NCBI RefSeq assembly: GCF_014851805.1
Contig: NZ_JACVAK010000002.1
Coordinates: 372,001-436,000 of the forward strand
DNA from: Pseudoxanthomonas sp. PXM02
GTDB taxonomy: Bacteria > Pseudomonadota > Gammaproteobacteria > Xanthomonadales > Xanthomonadaceae
Length of the DNA stretch: 64,000 bases
Direction of reading: 5' to 3'
The translations under genes were made by a program, and so were the position numbers. The notes under the pieces are model-generated. The model ran no database searches. It had not been told where the DNA came from and worked only from the letters and a program-made list of their open reading frames with translations. Positions 1-8,010 of this stretch are shown in pieces. Each line of letters begins with the position of its first letter. The stretch's first letter is position 1.

Positions 1-120
1 GCCGCAGGTTCCCGTGGCCGTTTGGCCCGCCAACTTGCGACCTTCCAGCTGCACAGCTTCGCCGGCTACTGCGCTATGGGCCAGAGTGGCCAGCACAACA
101 CCAAGGATGAGCGCACGCAT
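1..120 (-). CDS. Secreted hypothetical protein, N-terminal part only
   Basis: A minus-strand frame opens with ATG at 118-120 and stays open to the window edge, giving 40 residues of a truncated protein. The first 19 or so residues (MRALILGVVLATLAHSAVA) look like a Sec signal peptide with an Ala-x-Ala-type cleavage site, so the product is probably exported. The start lies one base after the stop of the upstream membrane-protein gene (TGA at 122-124), which suggests one transcript. The function cannot be assigned from the visible part. Confidence 0.5.
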   Translation of the reverse strand, partial: MRALILGVVLATLAHSAVAGEAVQLEGRKLAGQTATGTCG

Positions 121-121
121 C

Positions 122-481
122 TCAGTAGCTCCCCTTTGCCGAGCCGCCGATCGAGCCGAGCCTTTCGATCTTCCGAGCGTTGAGCCGGTAAAGCCAGATC
201 GCCAGGGAGAGCGCGGGGACGCTCAGCAGGAGAGCTGGCGGGAAGCCAATCGCCGTGGCCAAGACCGCCAACCCAGCAGGCACGATCAGCAGAATGATGA
301 TCCAAGCCCTAACCCCGATGTGGAAGCCGCGCGGATCCCGCTTGTGCCAGGCGATCGCGGCGCTGATCAGGGCGAAGACAATCGCTGCGAAGGCGAAGGA
401 CACTGCGGCACCGCTGAGCTTGAAGAACCCGACCAAGACAGCCAGGGGCAGGCCCCAGCGAAGAAGCTCACTTCCTTTCAT
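122..481 (-). CDS. Small inner-membrane protein, function unknown
   Basis: This 119-residue protein is dominated by hydrophobic segments at roughly residues 9-25, 28-44, 58-78 and 79-96, so three or four membrane helices are likely. The C-terminal tail is basic (RLNARKIERLG). No family was recognised. It is followed almost without a gap by a gene for a signal-peptide protein (1-120), suggesting a two-gene unit. It is transcribed divergently from the XRE regulator at 598; a 17-bp dyad at 525-541 lies between them. Confidence 0.6.
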   Translation of the reverse strand: MKGSELLRWGLPLAVLVGFFKLSGAAVSFAFAAIVFALISAAIAWHKRDPRGFHIGVRAWIIILLIVPAGLAVLATAIGFPPALLLSVPALSLAIWLYRLNARKIERLGSIGGSAKGSY

Positions 482-524
482 AAGACCCCCTTTTGAGACC
501 GGCCCACCGCCGGATGGCCTGAAA

Positions 525-541
525 ACTACTTCGGGAGTAGT
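525..541. promoter_or_regulatory. 17-bp dyad between divergent genes, candidate XRE operator
   Basis: ACTACT-TCGGG-AGTAGT is a perfect inverted repeat with 6-bp arms and a 5-base centre. It sits in the 116-bp divergent intergenic region, 57 bp upstream of the XRE-family gene. Cro/CI-type regulators often bind such short dyads in their own promoters. A second, weaker dyad (GGAAT-N7-ATTCC) lies at about 570-586. Assignment as the operator is inference from position. Confidence 0.4.
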
Positions 542-597
542 ATCGCACCCGTGGGGCGGGTTGGCATCATTTGGAATTCGCTTGATTCCATCTGTTC

Positions 598-1008
598 ATG
601 CCCGAAAAGCTCCCCATCCAAGCCGTCTTGGCTGCCCGTATGAAGGCGGCCAGGAAGGCGCTTGGCTTGTCGCAAGCCGGAGTAGGGGTGAGCATGGGAT
701 TTCCGGAAGACACCAGTTCCGCTCGGGTCAACCGCTGGGAAGTGGGCATCAACAAGACCAGCTTGGAGCATGCTGAGCAGTTGGCCGAAGTCCTTCGTGT
801 CCCGTTCCCCGCCCTGGTCGCCCGAGACGATCGCCTCGCCGCGGTCATCACCGGCTTCACCATGCTGTCCAAGGCGCGTCAGGAGGAAGTTTGGGAGCTG
901 ATTGAGCAGTCCTTAGGTGCCGATCGGGCCGAAGAGGTGCACGAGCGACTTGGGAAGGCCACCCCCAAAGCCAAAGCGAAGAAAAAAGCTAAGGATGGGC
1001 GGTTCTAA
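598..1008 (+). CDS. XRE-family (Cro/CI-like) helix-turn-helix regulator
   Basis: This 136-residue protein has an N-terminal helix-turn-helix of the XRE type at about residues 9-65: LAARMKAARKALGLSQAGVG begins it and VNRWEVGINKTS carries the typical recognition-helix and turn pattern. The last 20 residues are a lysine-rich tail (KAKAKKKAKDGRF). No Shine-Dalgarno is obvious before the ATG. The gene overlaps the next one by 14 bp (995-1008), a strong sign of translational coupling, so it probably regulates, or partners with, the SEC-C protein. Such XRE/effector pairs occur in phage-like control circuits, toxin-antitoxin pairs and defence cassettes; which of these applies is not decided by the sequence. 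Confidence 0.8.
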   Translation: MPEKLPIQAVLAARMKAARKALGLSQAGVGVSMGFPEDTSSARVNRWEVGINKTSLEHAEQLAEVLRVPFPALVARDDRLAAVITGFTMLSKARQEEVWELIEQSLGADRAEEVHERLGKATPKAKAKKKAKDGRF

Positions 1009-2638
1009 GCCCGGCAGGAACGAACCCTGCCCGTGTGGAAGCGGCAAGAAGTTCAAGCGCTGCCACGGCGGCCCCAATGCCGACTATGAAGAGATGATCT
1101 CGCGAGGCGCCGAGGAAGCTCAGCGCAGGGCGCAGATCCATTGGATACAGCAGCAGCGCCAGCAAGGCCTCGGTCGTCCCATCATCGCCGCCCAGACGGC
1201 TGACAAGCGGATCGTCGCTGTGGGCCATCGTCTATTTCAGGGCGCATGGCCTACCTTCCATGACTTCCTTTATGCCTACATCTTCGATGTTCTGGGGCGC
1301 GACTGGTTCGAAGCCCAATCGCAGTTGGAACAGGACGAACGCCATCCTGTCATCGAGTGGCATGAAAGGCTCCTAGCGGTATCCAAAGCCGCCAACCTCG
1401 CACTTGGCGAGACGCGGCAGACGCCGATGACGGGCGCGATCAGCGCGTTTCTGACGCTGGCGTATGACCTCTACACCCTGGAACACAACAACGATCAAAC
1501 GCGCACCCCCGAACTGCGGAAATCACTGATTGGTCGTTTGAAGAGCCAAGATCAGTTCGTCGGGGTGCGTTATGAAATCCGTGTTGCGGCCATGCTGTTG
1601 CGGGCCGGCTTCGAGCTCGAATGGGAAGATGAGACGGATCGCCGCTCCACGCATGTGGAATACACCGCCATCTATCCGCGCACCGGCAAAGCCTTTGGCG
1701 TCGAGTGCAAGATCCGAAACCAGGATGCTGCAAAGAAGGCCAACCAACACCTTGGGAAGTTTGCTGGATTGGTGAGCGATGCGCTGAGGAAGGCAACGCC
1801 CCATGACCGATTGATCTTCGTTGATCTGAACACACAGGCCTATCCCTATGTTCCGGGCGGGCCACATGATTGGCGGACGATCAGCATCAATACGCTGCGG
1901 AAGTTCGAGGGCCAACCCAACGCAGGCGCATTGCCGCCCGCCGTGGTGTTCATCACCAATTACCCCGACCATCACCACTTGGACAGTCAGGTTCCCGATG
2001 CAGGAGCCACCGTTGAGGGGTTCAAGGTCGACGACTATCGGACCGGCCAGCTGCTGACGCTGACGCAGAAGATTGAGATGCGCGCACGAAATCCCGAGAT
2101 CGAAGCGCTCTTGGCGTCGATCCACGAACACATCGACGTGCCATCTACATTCGAAGGAGAAATTCCTGGACTGCCATCTAACCGCTTGCTCATCGGGCAT
2201 CGCTACCAGATGGACGATGGCGCGGTAGGCACCTTGGAGGATGCCTGTGTGATGGACGACAACGGCAAGGTCGCATTGGTCATCAATAGGGATGAGGGTG
2301 GGAGGGCGATCTACACCAACAAGCTCTCACCCGAGGAACTCGCCGCTTGGAAGCGCTATCCAGAAACCTTTTTTGGGCAGATCCGTCAACGACCGGGTCC
2401 GCTCAATGATCCAATTGAGCTTTACGACAGCTTGAAGGCTACTTACGCCCGCACTCCGAAGGAAAAGCTACTTCAATTCATGGGGGGACACGGCCCCCGC
2501 TTTGCCGGGCTCACTCAGCCCGAGCTGCTGGACCTCTATGTGCAAGGCATGGTGAATTCTGTGATGCAGCGGGCGGGGCCACAGGAAGTGCCGGTGCATA
2601 TCAAGCGCATGAAGTCGCCGCCTAAAAAGCCCCGCTAG
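995..2638 (+). CDS. SEC-C motif protein with possible PD-(D/E)XK nuclease domain
   Basis: The open frame extends upstream to 917. The ATG at 995 is chosen because it is preceded by a purine-rich ribosome site (AAGCTAAGG) and starts just before the SEC-C motif; it gives 547 residues. Residues about 8-26 hold a SEC-C zinc-binding motif (PCPCGSGKKFKRCHGG, CxC-x8-CH), the metal knuckle known from the SecA C-terminus. Around residues 192-242 the pattern E(194)...HVEYT(E222)...GVECK (E237, K239) resembles a PD-(D/E)XK nuclease core with Glu in place of the usual Asp. The remaining about 300 residues were not recognised. It overlaps an XRE regulator and sits on a genomic island, which would suit a defence or toxin-like effector. 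The nuclease reading is tentative. Confidence 0.7.
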   Translation: MGGSKPGRNEPCPCGSGKKFKRCHGGPNADYEEMISRGAEEAQRRAQIHWIQQQRQQGLGRPIIAAQTADKRIVAVGHRLFQGAWPTFHDFLYAYIFDVLGRDWFEAQSQLEQDERHPVIEWHERLLAVSKAANLALGETRQTPMTGAISAFLTLAYDLYTLEHNNDQTRTPELRKSLIGRLKSQDQFVGVRYEIRVAAMLLRAGFELEWEDETDRRSTHVEYTAIYPRTGKAFGVECKIRNQDAAKKANQHLGKFAGLVSDALRKATPHDRLIFVDLNTQAYPYVPGGPHDWRTISINTLRKFEGQPNAGALPPAVVFITNYPDHHHLDSQVPDAGATVEGFKVDDYRTGQLLTLTQKIEMRARNPEIEALLASIHEHIDVPSTFEGEIPGLPSNRLLIGHRYQMDDGAVGTLEDACVMDDNGKVALVINRDEGGRAIYTNKLSPEELAAWKRYPETFFGQIRQRPGPLNDPIELYDSLKATYARTPKEKLLQFMGGHGPRFAGLTQPELLDLYVQGMVNSVMQRAGPQEVPVHIKRMKSPPKKPR

Positions 2639-2966
2639 GAACGATCAAATCGCTCTGACGGCCGAATTGGATGCACAATCCAGAGTCCTCTCTTCCATAA
2701 GCATTTAAGTAACGTTTATGGAATTGACTCCATATGGCGATCCATATAAATAATGTTCTAACACTCGACTACTACGTCGAAGAGTGAAGTTACGGATTGC
2801 AAATCAATGCTTTGAAGATCAAAAAATTGTCATGATCATCTTGCTTGATCCGGCCCTTTTTAGGTGTTCAACGCCGCGGGCCATATGGTCTTTTTAGTCA
2901 TGCCAATCGCGTTGACACAAACGCGCCTTGCCTTACCCCAGACGTGTCTTTCAACTGGGGTCAAAC
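2639..2966. other. AT-rich intergenic region with inverted repeats before the integrase
   Basis: This 328-base stretch has no supported gene and is clearly AT-richer than its surroundings. It contains an inverted repeat TTCCATAA-N15-TTATGGAA (2693-2723), a direct repeat CCATAT (2731 and 2743), and an imperfect inverted repeat CACTCGAC-N6-GTCGAaGAGTG (about 2766-2790). TTGACT (2724-2729) followed by TATAAA (2745-2750) is a possible promoter with a short 15-base spacer. Clusters of short repeats next to an integrase gene may be recombinase arm sites or regulator operators. No tRNA-Gly 3'-end copy was seen here. Confidence 0.45.
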
Positions 2967-4337
2967 ATGTTTCAATCTTCAAACATCACACCGGATAAAA
3001 TCGACGCATCGCGCGGATACACCATTCTCCGAAATGTGCGCATCGGTAACACGCTTCAATTGGATGAAGTCCATCTTCGAACGCGAGAGGACTTCGATCA
3101 GTTCCAGGAACTGATCCGCAGCACTGAGAAAGAAGACCGACGCCGCATGCGCCTGGGTCTCCGGACGCGCCCCCTCCTGGCAAGCTCCAAGGCCGAGAAG
3201 CTGTCGGTGGAAGTCAGGCGCTACATCGCAGGCATCCAGCATCAGGGCCTGCACCCAAGAACGGTGAAAGTCGCTGAGCGTGATTTCCGGCTGTTGCGAT
3301 TGGCCTGCCAGGACGACTTGCCGGTAGACCAGATCAAGGCCGAGCACATCCATCGCTTCTTCGAGATCATGGATATCTGGCCGCGCTCAGCGAACCGTAA
3401 GCGCTTTGTGGGCATGACGGATGAGCAGATCCTCGCCGTTGGCAGAACACTGCCCCGACCCAGGCGTGCCGATACCACAATCAATCTCGCCCACGCCCGG
3501 CTGTCGACCTTCTTTGGGTTGCTTGAAGACAGTGCTGATATGCGCTCGCCGATGCGTTCGGTCAAGAAGCGCAAGGTCAAGATTTTATCCAACAAGAAGC
3601 GTCGGCCATTCCGCCCTGAGGAGCTGGCCACGCTATTTGAGCCAGCTAGGTTTGCTGAGTGGGCGAGAGAACGTCCGGATCGATGGTGGGGCACGCTTAT
3701 TGGCCTGTTCACGGGCGCGCGCGTGAGCGAAGTGGGGCAGCTGAAAGTCAAGGACGTCCGCAAGGTGGCGGGGCATTGGTGCATCAGCATCCGCATGACC
3801 ACGGATGATGAGTGGGTTCTAGGGGAGCCGGACGAGTCCTATCAGTCGCTCAAAGGCGAGCCGCGGGATGTGCTGATCCCGAAGGGGCTGATTGACGCGG
3901 GGTTCCTGGAATTTGTTCAGGACATGAAGAAGTTCGGCCATCCTCGATTGTTCCCTCACCTGAGCCGAGGCAAGAAGCGGGGGACGAACGAACTCAATGG
4001 ATCGGGCTATGGCGCCAAGCTCTCTCACGACTTTGGTGTCTATCTACGGAAGCACATCACCTTGCCCAAGGGCTTCGGGTTCCACCTCTTCCGGCACGGC
4101 ATTGCCACGAGCTTGAAGAAGATGAAGGTGCCCGTCGAAACACGTGCCTTGATCACCGGCCACAAGGAACTTTATGGAGCGCGGATGCTGCGTGAGGTCT
4201 ACGAGGAGCAAACCGAAGAAGAGAAAGTGCTCTTGCAGGCCGAGATGTTCGTGGACTTCGTGCCGGAGGTCTCCATCCCGCGCTACCGGTCTGGTCAGTT
4301 CGATCGCGCACTGCGGACCAAGAAGCTGTATCGCTAG
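2967..4337 (+). CDS. Tyrosine recombinase / phage-type integrase
   Basis: With the ATG at 2967 the product is 456 residues; a TTG 39 bases upstream (2928) could extend it by 13 residues. The C-terminal catalytic domain shows the expected active-site pattern in order: Arg in FTGARVSEVGQL (about residue 257), HLFRHG (the HxxR pair, about residue 375), a later His in TGHKE, and the likely nucleophile Tyr in REVYEE (about residue 412). The N-terminal half has a core-binding region (about residues 80-200). It catalyses site-specific strand exchange for integration and excision of the island. Its stop overlaps the end of the convergent gene at 4334. No excisionase was recognised nearby. Confidence 0.9.
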   Translation: MFQSSNITPDKIDASRGYTILRNVRIGNTLQLDEVHLRTREDFDQFQELIRSTEKEDRRRMRLGLRTRPLLASSKAEKLSVEVRRYIAGIQHQGLHPRTVKVAERDFRLLRLACQDDLPVDQIKAEHIHRFFEIMDIWPRSANRKRFVGMTDEQILAVGRTLPRPRRADTTINLAHARLSTFFGLLEDSADMRSPMRSVKKRKVKILSNKKRRPFRPEELATLFEPARFAEWARERPDRWWGTLIGLFTGARVSEVGQLKVKDVRKVAGHWCISIRMTTDDEWVLGEPDESYQSLKGEPRDVLIPKGLIDAGFLEFVQDMKKFGHPRLFPHLSRGKKRGTNELNGSGYGAKLSHDFGVYLRKHITLPKGFGFHLFRHGIATSLKKMKVPVETRALITGHKELYGARMLREVYEEQTEEEKVLLQAEMFVDFVPEVSIPRYRSGQFDRALRTKKLYR

Positions 4338-4648
4338 CTCAGGTTGTCAGCGGCGAAGTCGATCCGTTTCACAACTTCGGCCATTGTTAGCTTGAAATCG
4401 ACATAGCGCTGCATGACTTCTGCGGCGTAGTCGGGAACCTCGCGATGCTGCTGCTCCATCAGGCTATACAGCGCTGCGACTATGTAGCGGCGATACTCTG
4501 GCGTGTCGTGCTCATAGGGGTTGTCCCGAAAGACTTGGTCCTCGGGCGACAGCTTTCTGCGCGGGCGAGCCCGCTTGGCGGCTGCCTTGTGCTTGGCCTT
4601 CGGTTTGACAGCTATGTCTGGGCTGCTGGTTGTTTTCTTGCTCATCAT
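4334..4648 (-). CDS. Small basic island protein, function unknown
   Basis: This 104-residue protein begins with two Met codons; a good ribosome site (CAGGAGC) stands 2-8 bases upstream. Residues about 10-35 are lysine/arginine/alanine-rich (KPKAKHKAAAKRARPRRK) and look disordered or nucleic-acid-binding. The second half is a predicted helical region (YRRYIVAALYSLMEQQHREV). It converges with the integrase, overlapping it by 4 bases. Nothing identifies a function. The codon pattern and ribosome site support a real gene. Confidence 0.6.
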   Translation of the reverse strand: MMSKKTTSSPDIAVKPKAKHKAAAKRARPRRKLSPEDQVFRDNPYEHDTPEYRRYIVAALYSLMEQQHREVPDYAAEVMQRYVDFKLTMAEVVKRIDFAADNLS

Positions 4649-4761
4649 CGGCTCCTGGGTAGCCGATTCGTAGCAGGAAACGGGGACGCGTCAATTGACG
4701 AGCTGGGACGTGTTCTGGGACTGTCGGCACGTCCTCAGCGGCTTGTGGTGGGCCCGGCATG

Positions 4762-4793
4762 ACGACGCCGGCAATAGCCGGCGTGTCGTTTTT
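4762..4793 (+). terminator. Hairpin followed by T-run
   Basis: ACGAC-GCCGGC, loop AATA, GCCGGC-GT-GTCGT followed by TTTTT (stem 4762-4788, T-run 4789-4793). The stem is GC-rich with a 2-base bulge and the U-run is on the plus strand. It lies between two minus-strand genes, so it may end read-through from the integrase transcript. Confidence 0.45.
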
Positions 4794-4808
4794 CTGAGGA
4801 GCGTGAGA

Positions 4809-5093
4809 TCAGTGAAGGGTGCGCTTCGGCGGTCTACCTCGCCTGCGCGGCGCGGATGCCGGACAGGGGCTTTCGTCCTCATCATCAAAGATGTTCTCAC
4901 CAAATTGCTCCCGAAGTTCGACAAGGGGATCGAACAAGGCGAGGGGCGGGATCTGGCAGTGCATCAGTTGCAAGAGGTCGGCCAGTTGCAACGCATGCCT
5001 GACCGCACCTACCCGCCGCCTGAGCGGGCGCACGCGGTCCAGGCTGACGAGCCCGGAGAGAATTTGTGAGGCGATGACAAGTCTTTGTTCCAT
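4809..5093 (-). CDS. Small protein with C-terminal AT-hook-like motif
   Basis: This 94-residue protein has an Arg-rich middle part (SLDRVRPLRRRVGAVRHALQ), an acidic segment (FDDEDES) and a C-terminal RRRGRPPKRT, close to the RGRP core of AT-hook minor-groove binders. The ribosome site AAAGGAAACC precedes the ATG. It lies immediately upstream of, and divergent to, the relaxase gene and the repeat-rich 5.1-5.3 kb region, so an accessory role in DNA processing at oriT or in regulating mobilisation is possible. That role is inferred only from position and the AT-hook-like tail. Confidence 0.55.
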   Translation of the reverse strand: MEQRLVIASQILSGLVSLDRVRPLRRRVGAVRHALQLADLLQLMHCQIPPLALFDPLVELREQFGENIFDDEDESPCPASAPRRRGRPPKRTLH

Positions 5094-5110
5094 CGTGGTT
5101 TCCTTTTTTT

Positions 5111-5286
5111 GTTGAGAGGGTCAGTCCGGGCGTGGCGTTGATCTGCTATGAGTCACGCACTGCAACGAACGCAGCCACGCATCACACTTTTTGATTCTCA
5201 GATTACGTTCTCGTCCGAACCCTCTCGACAGTAGGCAGGTGTTGCCCTAATCCAAGGATTCAGGGGCAAGCAAGAACGCACTTATG
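5111..5286. other. Candidate origin of transfer (oriT) upstream of the relaxase
   Basis: The region between the divergent small gene and mobA holds several inverted repeats. GTTGAGAGGGT (5111-5121) matches ACCCTCTCGAC (5219-5229) in inverse orientation, 10 of 11. TTGCCCTAATCC-aa-GGATTCAGGGGCAA (5242-5270) is an imperfect hairpin. CGCACTTATG (5277-5286) follows directly; its complement CATAAGTGCG resembles the TAAGTGCG core reported at MobQ/IncQ-type nick sites. In known MobQ origins a hairpin lies next to the nick; here the hairpin and core are close, but the strand relationship differs from RSF1010, so the nick position is uncertain. Confidence 0.4.
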
Positions 5287-5381
5287 GCGTCCCATTCCAT
5301 GGGATGCCGTGCGGCCTGCGGCTCTTTACAGAGTGAGCATGCTCGCTTGATTGGATCCGTTCACCCCAATCAAGGAGCCTC

Positions 5382-7001
5382 ATGTATCACGCCCACGTCA
5401 AAAACTTCTCTCGTCGCAAAGGCGAGTCTTCGATCGCAGCCGCGGCTTATCGCGCAGGCATCGATCTTGTCGACACGCATTCCCGTGTCGTGCATCGCTA
5501 CTCGCAGCGGCAGGGAGTCGTCATGCATCGCATGCTCGCGCCGCAAGGCGCGCCCGCCTGGTGCTTCGACCCCGAGGTGTTCTGGGATATGAACGAGGCA
5601 GGGGAGACTCGCCACAACGCCAGGATTGCGCGCGAACTTGAAGTCAGTCTGCCGCACGAACTCAGCGCTGATCAGCGGGAGAAGCTCGCACTCGATCTTG
5701 GCCAAGCGCTCGTCGATCGCTACCACTGCGCCGTCTTGGTCGCGGTTCACCTCCCAAGTCGACACGGTGATCAACGCAACCACCACACTCACCTTTTGAT
5801 GTCCGCCAGGCAAATCACGCCCATCGGATTGGGCGAGCGTGCCGGAGCTGAACTCGACGCCAGAAGTGGGCGTGGGCATACCGAACTTCGTGCCCTGCGC
5901 TCACTTGTGGCTGACATGGTCAACGCGTCCTTGGCTAATGCCAAGATCTCTACCCGGGTCGATCATCGGAGCTTGGCGACCCAAGCGGTGGCGGCTGCGG
6001 AAGCAGGGGATATCGCGCGCGCGTGGGAATTGACACGCATGCCCTCCGTGCATCGGGGCAAGATTGAGAACGCACTGATGCGCAGGCGTGCATCGGAGGA
6101 TGAGCGTCGGGCAGAGGTGTCGGCGCTGATCAACCAGGCGCAAGCGGAAGGCAGACTCATGGAGACGCCGGACCGTCATACCCTTGAAGCCGCCCGGCGA
6201 GAGCGCAACGTCATCGCGCCGCCGGCGGCCAAGTTATCGGGCCCCCAGCATCTGTTAGACCAGCGCCAGTTCAAGGCATGGTTCCATTGGGAGATGAGCC
6301 CCATCGCTGCCAGGCTGGATCGCCAGTTCGCCCGGGTGCGGGCAGAAGGCGGCGCTGACGAGGTGCTGAGAAGCGAAGCGCAGTTGATCAATGACTGGCT
6401 CGAAGCCCAGCGCGAGGCCGCCAGCGAAATGCTCCGGTCTGTGCAGGCCGCCTCGCCCGGAGGACAGGTCAATCCTGGTTTCAGTGAAGCCGTGGAGGCA
6501 GTGAAGATCGACCGCTCACGCTTTCATGCCGCCGCCCCCGACTTCTTCGCCAAGAGCGAGTGGCTTTGTCGAAAGGTCGTCGACTATGCGCGGTTGGAAC
6601 GTGATCACCTCGTCGTCGGCCAGAACATGGAGGCGGCGTGGGGCCGACTGATGTGGGCTAAGAAAGAGCATCCCCATCCGCGAGCATCTGAACGCCTCAA
6701 CGCCCAGCGGCTCTACAACATCGCCCGAGAGCAGAAGTCGGGTAAGCCGGAGGAGCGGCGCAGAGCCGCGATCGAAGACGCCTTCAATGAGATGCAAGTC
6801 GCGCTCAAAATGGTTGAGACCGACTTTCCTATGCCGCGCACCAGCCTCTTCGCACCCGCACTTCCAGAGAAAGCCGGACTAGGACCTTTCGAGGAAGGCG
6901 ATGGGTCGGACCAAGACGTCAAGAGCGGGTCGAACCGGCGGGAGTTGAAGCCGCGGCTCCCGCGATCTGGGATGTCTGGCTCGATGGGAATGCGCCACTA
7001 A
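5382..7001 (+). CDS. mobA: MobA/MobL-family relaxase
   Basis: This 539-residue protein nicks oriT and stays covalently bound to the transferred strand in plasmid or island mobilisation. The N-terminus MYHAHVKNFSRRKGESS and AAAYRAG (candidate catalytic Tyr23) match the MobA/MobL start. The HUH metal-binding motif is seen at RNHHTHLLMSAR (His135 and His137), as in MobQ-type relaxases. The C-terminal half is helical and charged, with no primase or helicase domain recognised, so it is shorter than RSF1010 MobA. A strong ribosome site (AAGGAGCC) precedes the ATG. The candidate oriT lies directly upstream. No MobB/MobC or coupling protein was recognised, so the island would depend on a helper element. 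Confidence 0.88.
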   Translation: MYHAHVKNFSRRKGESSIAAAAYRAGIDLVDTHSRVVHRYSQRQGVVMHRMLAPQGAPAWCFDPEVFWDMNEAGETRHNARIARELEVSLPHELSADQREKLALDLGQALVDRYHCAVLVAVHLPSRHGDQRNHHTHLLMSARQITPIGLGERAGAELDARSGRGHTELRALRSLVADMVNASLANAKISTRVDHRSLATQAVAAAEAGDIARAWELTRMPSVHRGKIENALMRRRASEDERRAEVSALINQAQAEGRLMETPDRHTLEAARRERNVIAPPAAKLSGPQHLLDQRQFKAWFHWEMSPIAARLDRQFARVRAEGGADEVLRSEAQLINDWLEAQREAASEMLRSVQAASPGGQVNPGFSEAVEAVKIDRSRFHAAAPDFFAKSEWLCRKVVDYARLERDHLVVGQNMEAAWGRLMWAKKEHPHPRASERLNAQRLYNIAREQKSGKPEERRRAAIEDAFNEMQVALKMVETDFPMPRTSLFAPALPEKAGLGPFEEGDGSDQDVKSGSNRRELKPRLPRSGMSGSMGMRH

Positions 7002-7212
7002 TAGATCAAGCCTGGTCAGGGGGGGCGGCGCTGGCTCCCCCTTCTACGCCGCCCAGATGCTTGCTAATCTGGACACGGGCGTGGTCGGCGCCCGCTGCTC
7101 ACCTTGGCAAACCCTCGCGGGACGACATTCACCCTGACCATGTCTGATCTTCCCACTGTGGCGGATCCGGGCAGTGAGCACCTGGCCCCCGCCCACAGCG
7201 AGGAGTTCAGTC

Positions 7213-7947
7213 ATGCGTTTCATCAAGACCACGCCTGCCCAGGTCGAAGCCCTGAAAAAGCAGGCCAAACGTATTCAGCGCAACGGTGGCGGCAAGCACG
7301 CCGACCTGCTCAACCGAGTCGCCCGCAGTGCCGGCTACGACCACTGGCACCACGTGTGCCTGTGTCTAACCGAAACCGAGCAGATTAAGGGCTCTCGACA
7401 ACTCTTGCCCGAAGTCGAGGCGATCATTCAGTCGGCCTTGGCAGGGAAGGGCAAGATCGTGGCCACGGGCCCAGAGGCCTTGGCGTCTCGGCAGTTTGTT
7501 CTCTTCGCCACCGAGGACGGCGATGCTTGGCTCTTGGACCCGGAGGAGGACAAGGCCTTGTGCTTGGTTTGGCATGGGGAGCGGCAAGAGGTGGTCATCC
7601 AGGATCTGCCCACCCAGATCAAGATCCTCTGGCATGGCGACTTCGAACTCAATGGGCCTTTCTTCGCCGTCCGCACCGATCACCCCGGCGTGGGTTCCCG
7701 CTACATTGCGGGCTACCCGCTGGATACGCTGCGCGAGACCTTGGAGCGAGTTCGGTCTGCCGACAAGCGCATCGAGCAGATCTTCGGCCGCGAAGACGTC
7801 GTGGCCATCACCCCCGAGATCATTCGCCAGCTTGTAGGGCAGGGTTGGGAAGAAGCGACTCTGCTGGAAGCAGTGCGGGCGGGAGCGCAATATTCGCCCT
7901 CGCGAAACACGGTGTTGTATCCGGCGGTGTTTGGGGAAGAGGAATAG
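7213..7947 (+). CDS. Island protein of unknown function
   Basis: The ATG at 7213 is chosen because GAGGAG (7201-7206) precedes it; the open frame itself extends to 7174. It gives 244 residues. The N-terminal 50 residues (ALKKQAKRIQRNGGGKHADL ... AGYDHWHHV) have the layout of a short domain seen in plasmid/island proteins, in which a helical Lys-rich stretch is followed by an 'aGydxWhhv' motif; I relate this only loosely to the glyoxalase-8-like N-terminal module. The remainder has alternating beta-like segments (QFVLFATEDGDAWLLDPEED) and a helical C-terminus. It follows the relaxase in the same orientation, 211 bases away. No function is assigned. Confidence 0.6.
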   Translation: MRFIKTTPAQVEALKKQAKRIQRNGGGKHADLLNRVARSAGYDHWHHVCLCLTETEQIKGSRQLLPEVEAIIQSALAGKGKIVATGPEALASRQFVLFATEDGDAWLLDPEEDKALCLVWHGERQEVVIQDLPTQIKILWHGDFELNGPFFAVRTDHPGVGSRYIAGYPLDTLRETLERVRSADKRIEQIFGREDVVAITPEIIRQLVGQGWEEATLLEAVRAGAQYSPSRNTVLYPAVFGEEE

Positions 7948-8010
7948 GTGAAGGTCTAGCCCTGATCACGCGGCTGGCGCCCATTCCATCTGTGAAAGCC
8001 TCGAAAAAGC

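Noticed and set aside
917-994. Upstream extension of the SEC-C protein
   Set aside because: The frame is open from 917, but this would overlap most of the XRE gene end; the ATG at 995 has a ribosome site and fits the SEC-C domain start.
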